From Chamaecrista fasciculata (Eukaryota; Streptophyta; Magnoliopsida; Fabales; Fabaceae): a stretch of 64,000 nt of DNA. Position 1 is the first letter of the stretch. Each line of letters begins with the position of its first letter. This document shows positions 24,131 through 35,364 of the stretch, piece by piece. A program made the translations under genes and the position numbers. The stretch lies in the NCBI GenBank assembly GCA_003254925.1, contig QANZ01008147.1, positions 1-64,000 of the forward strand. Reading direction: 5' to 3'. A model generated the notes under the pieces. The model ran no database searches, had not been told where the DNA came from, and saw nothing but the letters and a program-made list of their open reading frames with translations.

Positions 24131-24560
24131 AACCCAATCAAGGACTACTGGCGTTGCGACCCAACCTGGTCTTCAAACCGCTAACTCGCCGACTGCGGCA
24201 TTGGGTTCGGCACAGACACTGCCGGCGGCAAAGGCGGCCAGATCTACGTCGTCACCGACAACGACCCAGCAAACCCAACTTCGGGAACTCTCTGACATGC
24301 CGTCATCCAAGACGAACCTCTCTAGATCGTCTTCTCCGGCAGCATGACCATCACCCTCTGCCACGAACTCATCTTCAACAGCTCCAAAATCGTCGACGGC
24401 CGCGACGCAAATATTCAGATCACCATCCACGGCTGCATCACACTCTAATACATCTCCAACATCATCATCCACAACATTCGTTCCGACAACACCAACATTC
24501 GCTCTAGTCCCACCTACGTCGGATTCAAAGGCATATCGGAAGGCGACGGAATCAGATTTA
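24131..24560 (+). pseudogene. Pectate lyase (PL1) fragment captured by Pack-MULE 1
   Basis: One frame reads [68 protein letters not shown], GYxGFKGISEGDGIRF-like text, i.e. the N-terminal third of the plant pectate lyase domain (NPIDxCWRCDP, LADCAIGFG, GGKxGxIYVVTD, AVIQDEPLWI, ISDGDG). Four in-frame stops fall where Gln, Arg, Trp and Gln codons are expected (CAA to TAA, CGA to TGA, TGG to TAG, CAA to TAA), all G/C-to-A/T transitions as expected from decay of methylated cytosine. Base composition is far more GC-rich than the flanks. It is not a working enzyme: no catalytic region follows and the rest of the gene is absent. The parent gene is elsewhere in the genome. Confidence 0.8.
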
Positions 24561-24674
24561 GAAGGGCTTGTTGTGCGGGACCGCACTGAACCAAAGGAAA
24601 TGGTAGCAAATTTGAGCTCAATGGGTTGAAGAAAATCGATCCAGAGGACGAAGACAAGGATTCGAAGAAACTTT

Positions 24675-24711
<37 letters not shown>

Positions 24712-24879
24712 GTAGTGTTCGAGAGAGAGAGAGGGGGGGAGAGGTGTGAGAGAGAGAAAAAACTTTTGTATTTTTGAGCAAATTCTCTTAAAATCTTAAT
24801 TTATTTCCTTTTTTTTACGTTTTGATCCTATTATAAAAAGAAAATGACCTTAATATAAGAAAATAAAACTTTTGGGGAT

Positions 24880-26146
24880 TGATAAATGAGAGAAAATTGT
24901 GTATTTTATTCATGAAAAAGATAGGGTGTTTATACAAGAGTTATCAATCTATTCTAGGAAACAAGATAAATGAGAATAAATAATCAGCTACAATCAATCC
25001 CTAATTGCTATACAATCAATTCATAATTGATATCCTAATTAATACAAATATTCACAACACTCCCCCTCAAGCTCGAGCATATATGTCATAGGCACCAAGC
25101 TTGCCACATAGATATTTAATTCGAGGACCTCTGAGAGATTTAGTGAGAATATTTGCCAGCTGATCATTTGAATTAACAAACCGAGTAGCAAGGCATCCAG
25201 ATTGTATCTTCTCTCTAATAAAGTGACAATCAATTTCAATGTGTTTGGTCCTTTCATGAAACACTGGATTTGAGGCAATGTGCATAGCTGCTTGGTTATC
25301 ACATACCAGCTCCATTTTGTGTATATCTCCAAATTTCAGCTCTTGAAGAAGTTGTTTCAACCATACTAATTCACAAGTTGCTAAAGCCATAGCCCGATAC
25401 TCAGCTTCTGCACTAGACCTTGCAACCACATTTTGTTTCTTACTTTTCCAAGAGACTAGGTTACCCCCAATTAAAACGCAATATCCAGATGTAGATCGCC
25501 TATCATATGGAGAACCAGCCCAATCAGCATCTGAAAAGCCAACAATTTGGGAGTTTCCTCTATTCTCATATAATAATCCCTGTCCTGGCGCTCCTTTAAT
25601 GTAGCGAAGAATCCGAACAACCGCATCCCAATGACTATCACATGGTGATTGTAGAAACTGACTGACTACACTCACAGCAAACGATATGTCTGGACGAGTG
25701 ATAGTGAGATAATTCAGTTTTCCCACAAGTTTTCGATATCTTTCAGGATTGTTTATCAGCTCCCCCAGTCCTGGATAGAGTCTAACATTCGGATCCATTG
25801 GAGTCTCAATTGGTTTGCAATTCATCATGCCAGCCTCTTCTAACAAGTCAAGTGCATACTTCCGTTGTGAAATGGCCACACCAGTACTTGACTGGGCAAC
25901 CTCAATGTTGGAGATTGTGCCCTAGGGCCCCAAATCTTTAGTTTGGAAGTGGTTACACAGATGTTGTTTGAGTTGGGCAATACCTTCATCATCATCGCCT
26001 GTGATAACAATGTCATCCACATATACGACCATGTAAATGCACTTGCCATTTGNCGTTAGGCGCCTACAATTCCCAACACTCAATTCCCAAAAAATACTCG
26101 AGCTTTCCCATAATTGATATCCTAATTAATACAAATATTCACAACA
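24880..26146 (-). mobile_element. Copia-type LTR retrotransposon, broken, nested in Pack-MULE 1
   Basis: Lies between 5-bp target duplications GGGAT (24875-24879 and 26147-26151). Minus-strand parts: 3' LTR 24880-25060 (181 bp, TGTTGTGAATATTTG to TTTATCA), polypurine tract just inside it, and the end of pol (about 25067-25900) with Copia RNase H text such as SDADWAGSPYDRRSTSGY and NILTKSL. Only the first 38 bp of the 5' LTR remain at 26109-26146. The element is clearly broken: most of gag and pol is absent. A second LTR element lies inside it (25906-26078). The uninterrupted partner arm of the MULE near 23875-23890 shows the empty site. Confidence 0.85.
25906..26078. mobile_element. Second LTR element nested in the Copia, gapped
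   Basis: TGTTGGAGATTGTGCCC at the left and CTACAATTCCCAACA at the right, with the 5-bp target duplication CTCAA on both sides (25901-25905, 26079-26083). It shares its LTR ends with 22687-22853. Between the ends lie reverse-transcriptase-like Copia text on the minus strand and the N at 26053, so this stretch is probably misassembled. Fossil and broken. Confidence 0.55.
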
Positions 26147-26415
26147 GGGATGAAAGCTTATTTTCTTTTCTCTTTTTTTAACGGAAAAATGGATGGAAAA
26201 CATTAGAGGGACCAACTTTGACATATTTTGGATAACTGAGGGACCAATATGGAACGAAAAATAACTGAGGGACCTATTTGAAACAACGAGCATAACAGAG
26301 GGACCAAAATAGGACTTTGGCCTACTTAAAACTTATAATGAAAAGAGTGCACTTATAATCTTCTAAGTTTTAATTTTAATTTAGATTTGATTTCAATTTT
26401 ATCCCTTAAGTTTTA

Positions 26416-26784
26416 GGGTAAATTACACTTTGGTACCCTGTGGTTTAACCCTATTTCACTCTGGTACCTTGTGATATTCTCCATTAACACTTTGATACCA
26501 TTTGGAGCTATTTTGTAATTTTAACCATAACAAATTTTGCAAAAATTACATATTGACCTCAAAATTTTTTTAAAGTTTTCATTTTAGTCTCTAGATCATA
26601 TGTATCCAGGGACTTATTTGTAATTTTTTGAAAATTTTTTGAGATTAGTATGTAATTTTTGTAAAATTTGTTATAGTTAAAATTACAAAATAGCTGCAAA
26701 AGGTACCAAAGTGTTAATGGAGAATAGCACATGATACCAAAGTGTCAGATTTCAAACCACAGGATACCAAAGTATAATTTACCC
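26416..26784. mobile_element. Small Mutator-like foldback element (369 bp)
   Basis: Ends GGGTAAATTACACTTTGG and AAGTATAATTTACCC are inverted. The flanks TAAGTTTTA and TAAATTTTA match at 8 of 9. The equivalent place in unit 1 (about 17205-17215) is empty, so it moved in after the P450 duplication. Same family as 63563-63961 and 61185-61687. Confidence 0.8.
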
Positions 26785-29700
26785 TAAATTTTATATGTTT
26801 CACCTTAATTAGGCGCAATTCTTTACCATCAGAGAAGCAAGAACAATAAAAGAACAAAGAAAAAAAAAAAACTCCCCAAGAACCCAAAGGGATAGNAAAA
26901 AAAAAAAAAAAAAAAAATCTCCCCAAGAACCCAAAGGGATAGATCAATAGTAATTAAAATTTTACCTTACATAGGATTTTTGGTTCTCGCACCATTTCTG
27001 TCCACGTTCTTCATATATATGGATAAGTTATGTAAACTCTCCAACCACAAAAAGCCCAGAAGTTTTATATATCTTCTCGTAAGCAATGTTTTATTCACCC
27101 ACACACATGTATATATATACATACATACATTGCTCATCACAAATATAATTAAAAGTACACACACAGAGACAGAGGGTAATAATTACATCAACCCATATAC
27201 ATATGGAAGAATCCCAATTGTTTTCTTCCTCCTCCTTCTTCTTCTTCTTCTCAATAGCTTCGATCATCTTCTTGTTGTTCCTTTGGGTTGCAAGGCCAAA
27301 AGATAAAGGGAAAATCAATGGTGGTGGTGTTGTACCACCAGGACCATGGAAGCTTCCTCTGTTAGGAAATCTTCATCAATTAGCAGCAGCAAGAACACTT
27401 CCACACCAAACATTTCGAGATCTGTCTCTGAAATATGGGCCTCTCATGTTGGAATTTTTGTGTGGATTAGCATTAATCTATTGTAAGATTAATATTTGTA
27501 TTTACTGATAAGTAATTAATTTATTGTAAGTCTGAATAAGAATGGATTGGGTTCATATTACTTGTGGTAATCCGTGATGGGTTGGATTATCCACAAGCCT
27601 TCCAATAGCAGACAAAGAACCTCAACTCACGTCCAAAGAGTATTAGCAACTATCCCATTAAGTTGTTAATGTTTACAAAGAGCCAATTTATAATGGAGAC
27701 TATTTTGTTAACTATTTGATTATATTAATAATCTATCTTTTTTTGGACTAAAATATGATGTTGTATGTGTTCAGGAGTAGTTTTGTTATTTTACAATAAC
27801 TAAGGGGACCCTTTTGCAATTTTACCTAAAAGATGAAAAGTTTTGGTTTGTTTTTAGACAAACCGAGAAAGTGAGTTTTTGGATGAAAGGGGGTTGTTCC
27901 TTTTGTTCTACTCCTTACACAAAACTCTTGTCTCCACTCTTGATATTTTGCTATTTGGCTCTTTGTGCATGGTTTTGGAACTCTTTGGATAAGTGAGTTG
28001 TTCTTGTTCTTGCCCTTCATTCTTCTCCATGACAACACCACCAAGTAAGTTTGATGATCTCCCATTTATTTTTCAGCAATTGGTATCAGAGCCCTAGGTT
28101 AGGGTTTGTATTTTGGTGAAATCATTGAATCTGGAATATGTTGTGGACTGATCTGCAGTTTTGAGCGTCCTTGTTTTGCAATTTGCTCTATTTTTGCCAA
28201 ACTTTGCATATCAGTTTCGAAGCATTTTGGCCATCGTTTTCTTGAGCTCTTGGGGTGAAATTTCGCATTTGGTTTGTGCATTATGTTAGTTGAAATTTGT
28301 TGTTCATATTTGCACTAAAATCTTGAGGGAAAATGCGTTTTTGGACTCCATTTTTACGGCGCCGAGAAGCCATGAAAACGTTTTTTTTTTTTTTGAAAAT
28401 TTTTGGAGGCTTCGATTCGATTTTGTTTGATGTCGTTTTGACAAATGAGTTTATGCATTCTCATTTTCGGCCATTAGAGACCATTTTGAGCAAAGAAATT
28501 TTGGAAAAACATCTCTTTTTCTGGAGATTCAAAAATGGCCCACGAGCTTGAGTTCCGGAAAATTTTGAGGGTCGATTCAGTTTTGTTTTGGACGCGATTT
28601 GAAAATCTGATATCACAGATCTCTTCTCCTCCATGATTCGATCCTAATCGATGTTTTGAGGTTTCGAAACGATGCCGGAAATGGCATTTGCCGGCGGGTT
28701 GACCGCCGTGTTTGTTTGGGTTTTTGGTCGGGCCGCAAGAGGAAGAAGATGAAGGGGTTTTGGTGCAATTTGCAGTTTTGGTCCATCCCTTTTGTGAAAT
28801 TTTGCGTTTTGGTCCTTTTACAAAAGAAAAAAAGGGAGGTGTGGTGGAGAAGCTCGAGAAAGTTTTTTTTAATTTGAGGAACCATGCCTAAGAGCTTTTG
28901 GTGCATTTTGCTTTTTGGGTCCACCCCTTTCTTGTGCAATTATGTTTTGGTCCCTCCCTTTTGTGCAATTTGTGTTTTTTGGTTCCCCATTTTTGCTATC
29001 TTTGCATTTTGGTCCTTTGCATTAGTAAAAATTTTGCAAAATCTGAATTGAGCATGGCAGTTCGTGTTTGGCCTCCCATTTTGGTGTTTTTTGTATTTTT
29101 TGTTCCACCCCATTTTGTTAATTTTTTGGCATTTTGGTCCTTCTGTATTAAAAAAAAAGAAATTGCAAAATGTGTTTTGACGCATGGGGTTCGGTGGGCA
29201 CTGGGCACTTGGTTTACACAAACACCAATTTGTTAATCATATATTGGTCATTATTTGGTCCTTTATTCATTTAAAGGATTATGTCTTATATATTGCAATT
29301 AATTTTGATTAATTTGCAAGTTTTAGCCCATATTTATTTTAATGACCAATTTAGATCCTTTTTTGATATTTTTCTCTCAATATTTGATTTCCCATTGGAA
29401 AATAATTTTTCCTAGTATTTTTTTGGGGCATCAAACTATTTAGTATCTAATTTTCATGATATTAAATTCTGAGTTTTGGGCATGTATTCTCGGAATCTTG
29501 TGTTCAATTTTTGTTCATATTTTGTGTATTGTTATTGACCATATATGTTTGCCACTTTCTCCCAAATATTATGGTTTGGTATGTCAAATATTTTTTTGAC
29601 CCGATAATATGCACTTAATTGTGTTTTGTGCCCAAAATTATTTTTTGAATCCATTTTGGTAAAAATTTAAAATCTTTGGTTAGGGAAATTATTTTGGCAT

Positions 29701-31013
29701 TGTTAGCAACTTGTGATTGAGTGCTCACCTATCGTGGGTCCAGTTGCAAGGTTGTTTTGTTTTTGTGGACTAAAATTGTATTGACGGTGGACATACCCTA
29801 TCGGTGTGACATTTGTTAATGCAATTTGTTTTGAGATAATTAATTGCTTAGTTCAGTTTTGTGGACTAATTCGATAATTAATTAATGTTATCCAAGTGGG
29901 AGAAATTCTGATATTTGTATGGATTAGCATTAATTAATTAACTATTATTTGAAATTACTGATTAAGCAATTGATTTTATTTATTTTGTCCTAATATCTCT
30001 ATTTTTTTTTTGGATTGATGGACACTTGAGATATTTGTTTTGGACAAAATATTTTGTATAGGTCTCCTGATTGAGATATATTTTTTGTTTTAACAACCGC
30101 TTTGTGGGAATGACTTAGGTGAAACCTTATTATGAATTGCCCATTAGTTTCACCTTGTTAAGTCTTGCGGTGTTTTGGTTTATCTCTTAGGACCTGTATT
30201 TATGTGAGTGCTTAAGAAATCTGAATTGCACTCTTGTGTTTTTTTTTGTTGATATGCTTTCCAATCTTGTGTGAATCCCTTTAGACTTCCGCTGCTTTGC
30301 TCAAGTGTACACTATTCAAGTTGTAACCTTTCGTATAAGTGTACCTGGGACATACTTGAGCAATTTTGTTAGGGATTATTGGAAAGCTATTAACATGTCA
30401 TTTGTACTTGTAAAGTATTGTAAACTTTTTGATGGCCTTTTGATATCTGATCCGATTAGAATGGTTTTGTAACTCAGATACAGATTAGGTAAGCTGAGTA
30501 GATCGTTTCGTCTACTTCAAGTTGCATGTTTGTTCTGCGTGAAAGGGCTGTTTTGTTTTCAAGGGTCGAATAGACACCTACAGTCACTTCAAAAATGTAT
30601 TGCTTTTGTTAATCCATTTATTGGATTACATGGTTGAGGATTCGAATATTTGACATGCATTTGGTTCATTTTTATTCCTCTGACCATCTGTTGCAATACT
30701 TGATTTGTTGTATGCTTCTCTCAAATTACAAGATTTTTGTCTTATAAAATTTGATATAAAATTCTTGTGGGAGAGAAGATTGTTCAATCTCAGACTATTT
30801 GTATGTTAATTGTGGATTTATCCTATCGGTAGAACATGGTTAATATGCAATTTGTGGTGCATGCTCATTCGTATCTTGTCAGCTTTGAGTTTTGTTTATA
30901 ATGTTTCCAGAGTCTGTTGTATCCTATCGATATGGAGACGATGGATTCATTTTGTGTTGATCCCCTCTTTGTTCTGCAAGTTTTGATATACATGTGTTTT
31001 CACATTTTTCATA

Positions 31014-31480
31014 AAGTTGCATAAGCTGATTTTGTTAGGGAAATCTGGTGTGATAATTATGTTTTTGAGACATAATTAATATTTCTCATTTGTTAATGAC
31101 TAAATCAGCTTCTGGTTTTAGCAACTTTCATCAGGTTGCATAAGCTGATTCTGTGAGGGAAATCTTGTGTGATAATTATGTTGTGAGACATAATTAATAT
31201 TTCCCATTTGTTAATGGCCAAATCAGCTTTTGTTTTTAGCAACTTTCATGAGTTTGTACAAGCTGATTCTGTGAGGGAAACTTTGTGTAGTAATTATGTT
31301 GTGAGACATAATTAATATTTCCCATTTGTTAATGGCCAAATCAGCTTTTGGTTTTTAGCAACTTTCATAAAGTTGCATAAGCTGATTCTGTGAAGGAAAA
31401 CTCGGTGTGATAATTATGTTTTTGAGACATAATTAATTTTTCCTATTTGTCATTGGTCATATCAGCTTTTGTTTCTAAGT
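31014..31480. repeat. Minisatellite: four units of about 118 bp
   Basis: Units begin at about 31014, 31135, 31251 and 31370 with GTTGCATAAGCTGATT and end AAATCAGCTTTTG plus TAGCAACTTTCAT. Each unit contains the inverted pair AAGCTGATT / AATCAGCTT and the phrase GAGACATAATTAATATTTC. It lies in the interior of the LARD-like element. Confidence 0.85.
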
Positions 31481-31734
31481 AACTTTTTATGGTGAAAACT
31501 TTAGTTGGGACTAATTATGAAGTTCGTTTTGAGTCCCTAAACATGTATTTGATAATCTTAAATGATTATTTGGCTATGAGGGATCTTGGGCCAACATATG
31601 CGTTTAAACCTTTTTTGTGTTGTGACAAGACTTGGTATAAATTTTGGTATGAGCATTTTGTGGATCTTTTAGATGATATCTATGTCTAGTGGGAGTTTGA
31701 GTAAATGTTAATTGGATTTTCTTCAATTCTGGTT

Positions 31735-32860
31735 TGTTGTAACTTAGTTACATTTATTGGATTTAGTCCAATTTGGCCTTCAAGAGGCATTTGCAGTAAC
31801 ATTGTTACAATCATTGGATTCAGTCTAATTTGGTCTTGAAGAGGCATTTGGGTAATATTATTACAATTATTGGATTCAGTCCAATTTGGCCTTCGAGAGA
31901 CATTTGGGTAACATTGTTACAATTATTGGATTTAGTCCAATTTGGCCTTCAAGAGGCATTAGTGTAACCTAGTTACATTTATTGGATTTAGTCCAATTTT
32001 GGCCCTTACAGGCATCTGGGCAACATTGTTACATTTATTGGATTTAGTCCAATTTTTGCCCTTACAGGCATCTGGGCAACATTGTTGCATTTATTGGATT
32101 TAGTCCAATTTTGGCCCTTCCAGGCATTTGAAGTAACTATGTCACAATTTATTGGATTTAGTCCAATTTTGGCCCTTATAGGCATCTGGTTAACTTAGTT
32201 ACATCTATTTGAATACTGTCCAATTTTGGCTCTCACAGGCATCTAGGTAACTTAGTTACATCTATTGGATTCAGTCCAATTTGCCTTTCAAGAGGCATTG
32301 GTAGTAACTTCGTTACATTTGTTGGATTTAGTCCATTTGGCATTCAAGAGGCATTTGTGTAACCTAGTTACATTTATTGAATTTAGTCCAATTTTGGCGC
32401 TTACAGGCATCTGAGGTAACTTTGTTACAATTTATTGGATTTAGTCCAATTTTGGTCTTTATAGACATTTGAAGTAACTTTGTTACAATTATTGGAGTTA
32501 GTTCCAATTTGGCCTTTAATAGGCATCTGGCGTAACTTCGTTACATGTATTGGATTTAGTCCAATCTTGGCCCTTACAGGCATCTGGGTAACATTGTTAC
32601 ATTTATTGGATTTAGTCCAATTTTGGCCCTTACAGGCATCTGGCGTAACTTTGTTAAATTTATTGGATTGGATTTAATCCAATTTGGCCTTCAAGGGGCA
32701 TCTGTAGTAACTTCGTTACAATTGTTGGATTTAATCGAATTTGGCCTTCAAGATGCATCTAAAGGAACTTTGTTATAATTATTGGATTCAGTCCAATTTG
32801 GTCTTAGAAAGACATTTGATGTAATGCAATTGCATTTGTTGGATTTTGTCCAACTTTGGG
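31735..32860. repeat. Minisatellite: about 20 units of about 57 bp
   Basis: The unit is roughly GTAACxTxGTTACATTTATT, then TTGGATTTAGTCCAATTTTG, then GCCCTTACAGGCATCTG. Each unit holds two short inverted pairs, GTAAC/GTTAC and TTGGA/TCCAA. I count about 20 copies with scattered point changes. The 57-bp period is a multiple of three, which explains a repetitive open frame at 32480-32677 that I do not regard as coding. Confidence 0.85.
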
Positions 32861-34384
32861 ATCCAATTTTTGTTCAGTTGGTGAGAAACATTGTTTTCCC
32901 TATCGGATTCAATGTCTTGTGTTGTCTCACAACTGTTTTTGTTGTTGTTTGGATCTGGTTTTGTTCAACTCTTGAATTTGACATCTTGTGTATCAGACTC
33001 ATTTGGTTCACATCGTTAGTGAACATTTGTTGATAAATTTGTTGACTAAGGGCTTGCCTATGGATTTTTTAAATCATGCTCATATGACTCTTGTTAAATT
33101 TTGTGGTGGCCTTAGTCTAGTGGGAGTCTGAGTTAAGTCTTTATAGACTTCTGTATTGTTATATGACATTTCAATGTCATTTCGTACTCTATCTTATTCA
33201 GATACTGAAACCATTTTGTGTTGATGTTTGTATCACTTGTTTCCCTATCGGATTCAGTGATCTGTTTTGTGTACATCACTTGCTTCCCTATCAGATTCAG
33301 TGATCTGTGAGTATGGTTTCATCTGTTGTACACATTGGTGTATCTTGTGATAATTAATTACTTGCTTCAGTATTTTGTTGATTAATCTATTTATAGATTA
33401 ATGCTATCCAAGTGGGAGATTGTTGGAATTTTTGTGTGGATTAGCATTAATCTATTGTAAGATTAATATTTGTATTTACTGATAAGTAATTAATTTATTG
33501 TAAGTCTGAATAAGAATGGATTGGGTTCATATTACTTGTGGTAATCCGTGATGGGTTGGATTATCCACAAGCCTTCCAATAGCAGACAAAGAACCTCAAC
33601 TCACGTCCAAAGAGTATTAGCAACTATCCCATTAAGTTGTTAATGTTTACAAAGAGCCAATTTATAATGGAGACTATTTTGTTAACTATTTGATTATATT
33701 AATAATCTATCTTTTTTGGACTAAAATATGATGTTGTATGTGTTCAGGAGTAGTTTTGTTATTTTACAATAACTAAGGGGACCCTTTTGCAATTTTACCT
33801 AAAAGATGAAAAGTTTTGGTTTGTTTTTAGACAAACCGAGAAAGTGAGTTTTTGGATGAAAGGGGGTTGTTCCTTTTGTTCTACTCCTTACACAAAACTC
33901 TTGTCTCCACTCTTGATATTTTGCTATTTGGCTCTTTGTGCATGGTTTTGGAACTCTTTGGATAAGTGAGTTGTTCTTGTTCTTGCCCTTCATTCTTCTC
34001 CATGACAACACCACCAAGTAAGTTTGATGATCTCCCATTTATTTTTCAGCATCTCATGCATCTTCGATTGGGTGAGCTTTCCACTGTGGTTGTGTCTTCT
34101 TCTGAGATTGCCGAGCAGGTTATGAAGACACATGATCTTGCTTTTCTCAATAGGCCACAAACTCCTTCTGCTCAAATTCTAACTTATGGATACACTGATA
34201 TTGCTTTTGCTCCTTATGGGGAATACTGGAGGCAGATGAAAAAGATGTGTACTTTAGAGCTTTTAAGTTCCAAGAAGGTTCACTCTCTCTCCTCTGTCCG
34301 ACAAGATGAGGTATGTACACATGTTTCATATAATTTATTATTTATCAGTGACGTTGGTTTATCAAGATGAAGAAAACTTCTTTA

Positions 34385-34830
34385 TTTTAGGCTAAAGTAC
34401 ACAATTTTTTAATTTTACCTCATGCGAAATATAGGCCAAAGTTCAAATTTGGTTCCATATTTTTTTCTTAGTTTTCAATTTAGTCCCATATTTTTTTTGT
34501 TGCACTTTTGGTCCATATCTGTGGGTCGGGTTCCATTTTGGTCCCATATCTTTTTTTTCTTGCAGAATTGGTTTTATATCTTTAGGTCAATTGTAGAATT
34601 GATCTCATATTTTTGGGTCATGTGTATTGGTCTCATAACTTTGCAAAAGGATCAACCAAAGGTCCCATTTTTTAAGAAAATTTTATACATTTTAGCTTTT
34701 ATATCAGGTTAAATGTAATGTGTGGTCCTTCTGTTTTCCTAATTTTCTTTCTTGAAAACTGAATGTTGCGAGTTACCACTTAAATGAGTCCCATGGCTAT
34801 ATGGTTCTAGTTGTAAGTTATTATGCCTCC
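34385..34830. mobile_element. Foldback-type insertion in intron 1 of P450 copy 2
   Basis: GGCTAAAGTACAC, GGCCAAAGTTCAAATTTGG, TAGTCCCATATTTTTTT and GCACTTTTGGTCC phrases belong to the same MULE-like family as 9324-9640 and 54563-55004. Copy 1 lacks it in its 168-bp intron. The right edge is not sharp. Confidence 0.5.
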
Positions 34831-35364
34831 GTATTATTTTTTTCAATGATATATACCTTTGAGAATTGTATATAACTTATCTTTGACTGCATCATCAGGT
34901 AAGAAAGCTCAAAGAGTCAGTTCAATCTTCATTGGGTTCAGCAATTGATGTCACCACTAAGATTTACTCTTTGACTAGTGCCATTCTCACAAGGGCTGCA
35001 TTTGGTATCATTTCTAGAGAACAAAAACAAGAACTTGTGGAATTGCTTAATGAAGCATTAATACAACTGGGTAAGTTTGATTTGGCTAATCTGTTTCCTT
35101 CAATAAAGCCTATTCATGTGATCGCTGGAGGATATGAAAAATTGAAGAAGAGTCATAAGAAGATTGACAAGATATTAGAGAATACTATAAAGGAGAATAG
35201 AGAGAAGCAAATGAGAGCAGAAGGAGACAAGCATGGGTCTGTGGAAGAAAATATTGTGGAAGTTCTTTTACGAATCCAACAAGATGGAAGCCTTCCCATC
35301 CCTATTACAACAGACAACATCAAATCTATTATTTGGGTTAGTATAATTATCTAAATTATATATA

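Larger units (their letters stand above)
23773..26322. mobile_element. Pack-MULE 1 carrying a pectate lyase fragment
   Basis: The terminal inverted repeats are about 290 bp: left 23773 to about 24060, right about 24735-24879 plus 26147-26322, split by a Copia insertion. The right end reads AATAGGACTTTGGCC, the left TTCAAAGTCCTATTTT, with GGTCCCTCAATTATTC-type arms. The same family forms the ends of 50608-53418. Inside, a GC-rich captured coding piece (24131-24560) stands out from the AT-rich flanks. Unit 1 of the duplication lacks the whole element at the equivalent site (about 17110). The target duplication could not be resolved because the left edge has diverged. Confidence 0.75.
27447..34051 (+). 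mobile_element. Young non-autonomous LTR retrotransposon (LARD-like), 6.6 kb
   Basis: 5' LTR 27447-28078 and 3' LTR 33421-34051 (632 and 631 bp, TGTTGGAATTTTTG to TTTTTCAGCA) look identical apart from one T in a homopolymer. Target duplication TCTCA at 27442-27446 and 34052-34056. A primer binding site for initiator Met tRNA (TGGTATCAGAGC, 28081-28092) follows the 5' LTR and a polypurine stretch AAGTGGGAGAT precedes the 3' LTR. The 5.3-kb interior has no recognisable gag or pol, so it looks complete in its ends but must rely on another element: a LARD-type derivative. Two tandem-repeat arrays lie inside. LTR identity implies a very recent insertion, probably well under 0.2 million years at usual plant rates (inference). 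Confidence 0.92.

Noticed and set aside
23905-24141. Minus-strand frame rich in Arg-Glu
   Set aside because: Translation of the CT/GA microsatellite.
24173-24781. Minus-strand 202-codon frame
   Set aside because: Antisense shadow of the pectate lyase fragment plus microsatellite; the plus strand gives the recognisable domain.
28333-29236. Several open frames of 60-112 codons within the LARD interior
   Set aside because: Phe- and Trp-rich low-complexity frames on both strands, overlapping each other, without gag or pol motifs.
32480-32677. Open frame of 65 codons in the 57-bp array
   Set aside because: A by-product of a repeat length divisible by three; no start context, no similarity and it lies in a non-coding element.
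31014-32860. Regular repeats with similar spacing, resembling a CRISPR array
   Set aside because: Units are head-to-tail minisatellites without unique spacers, in plant DNA inside an LTR element.
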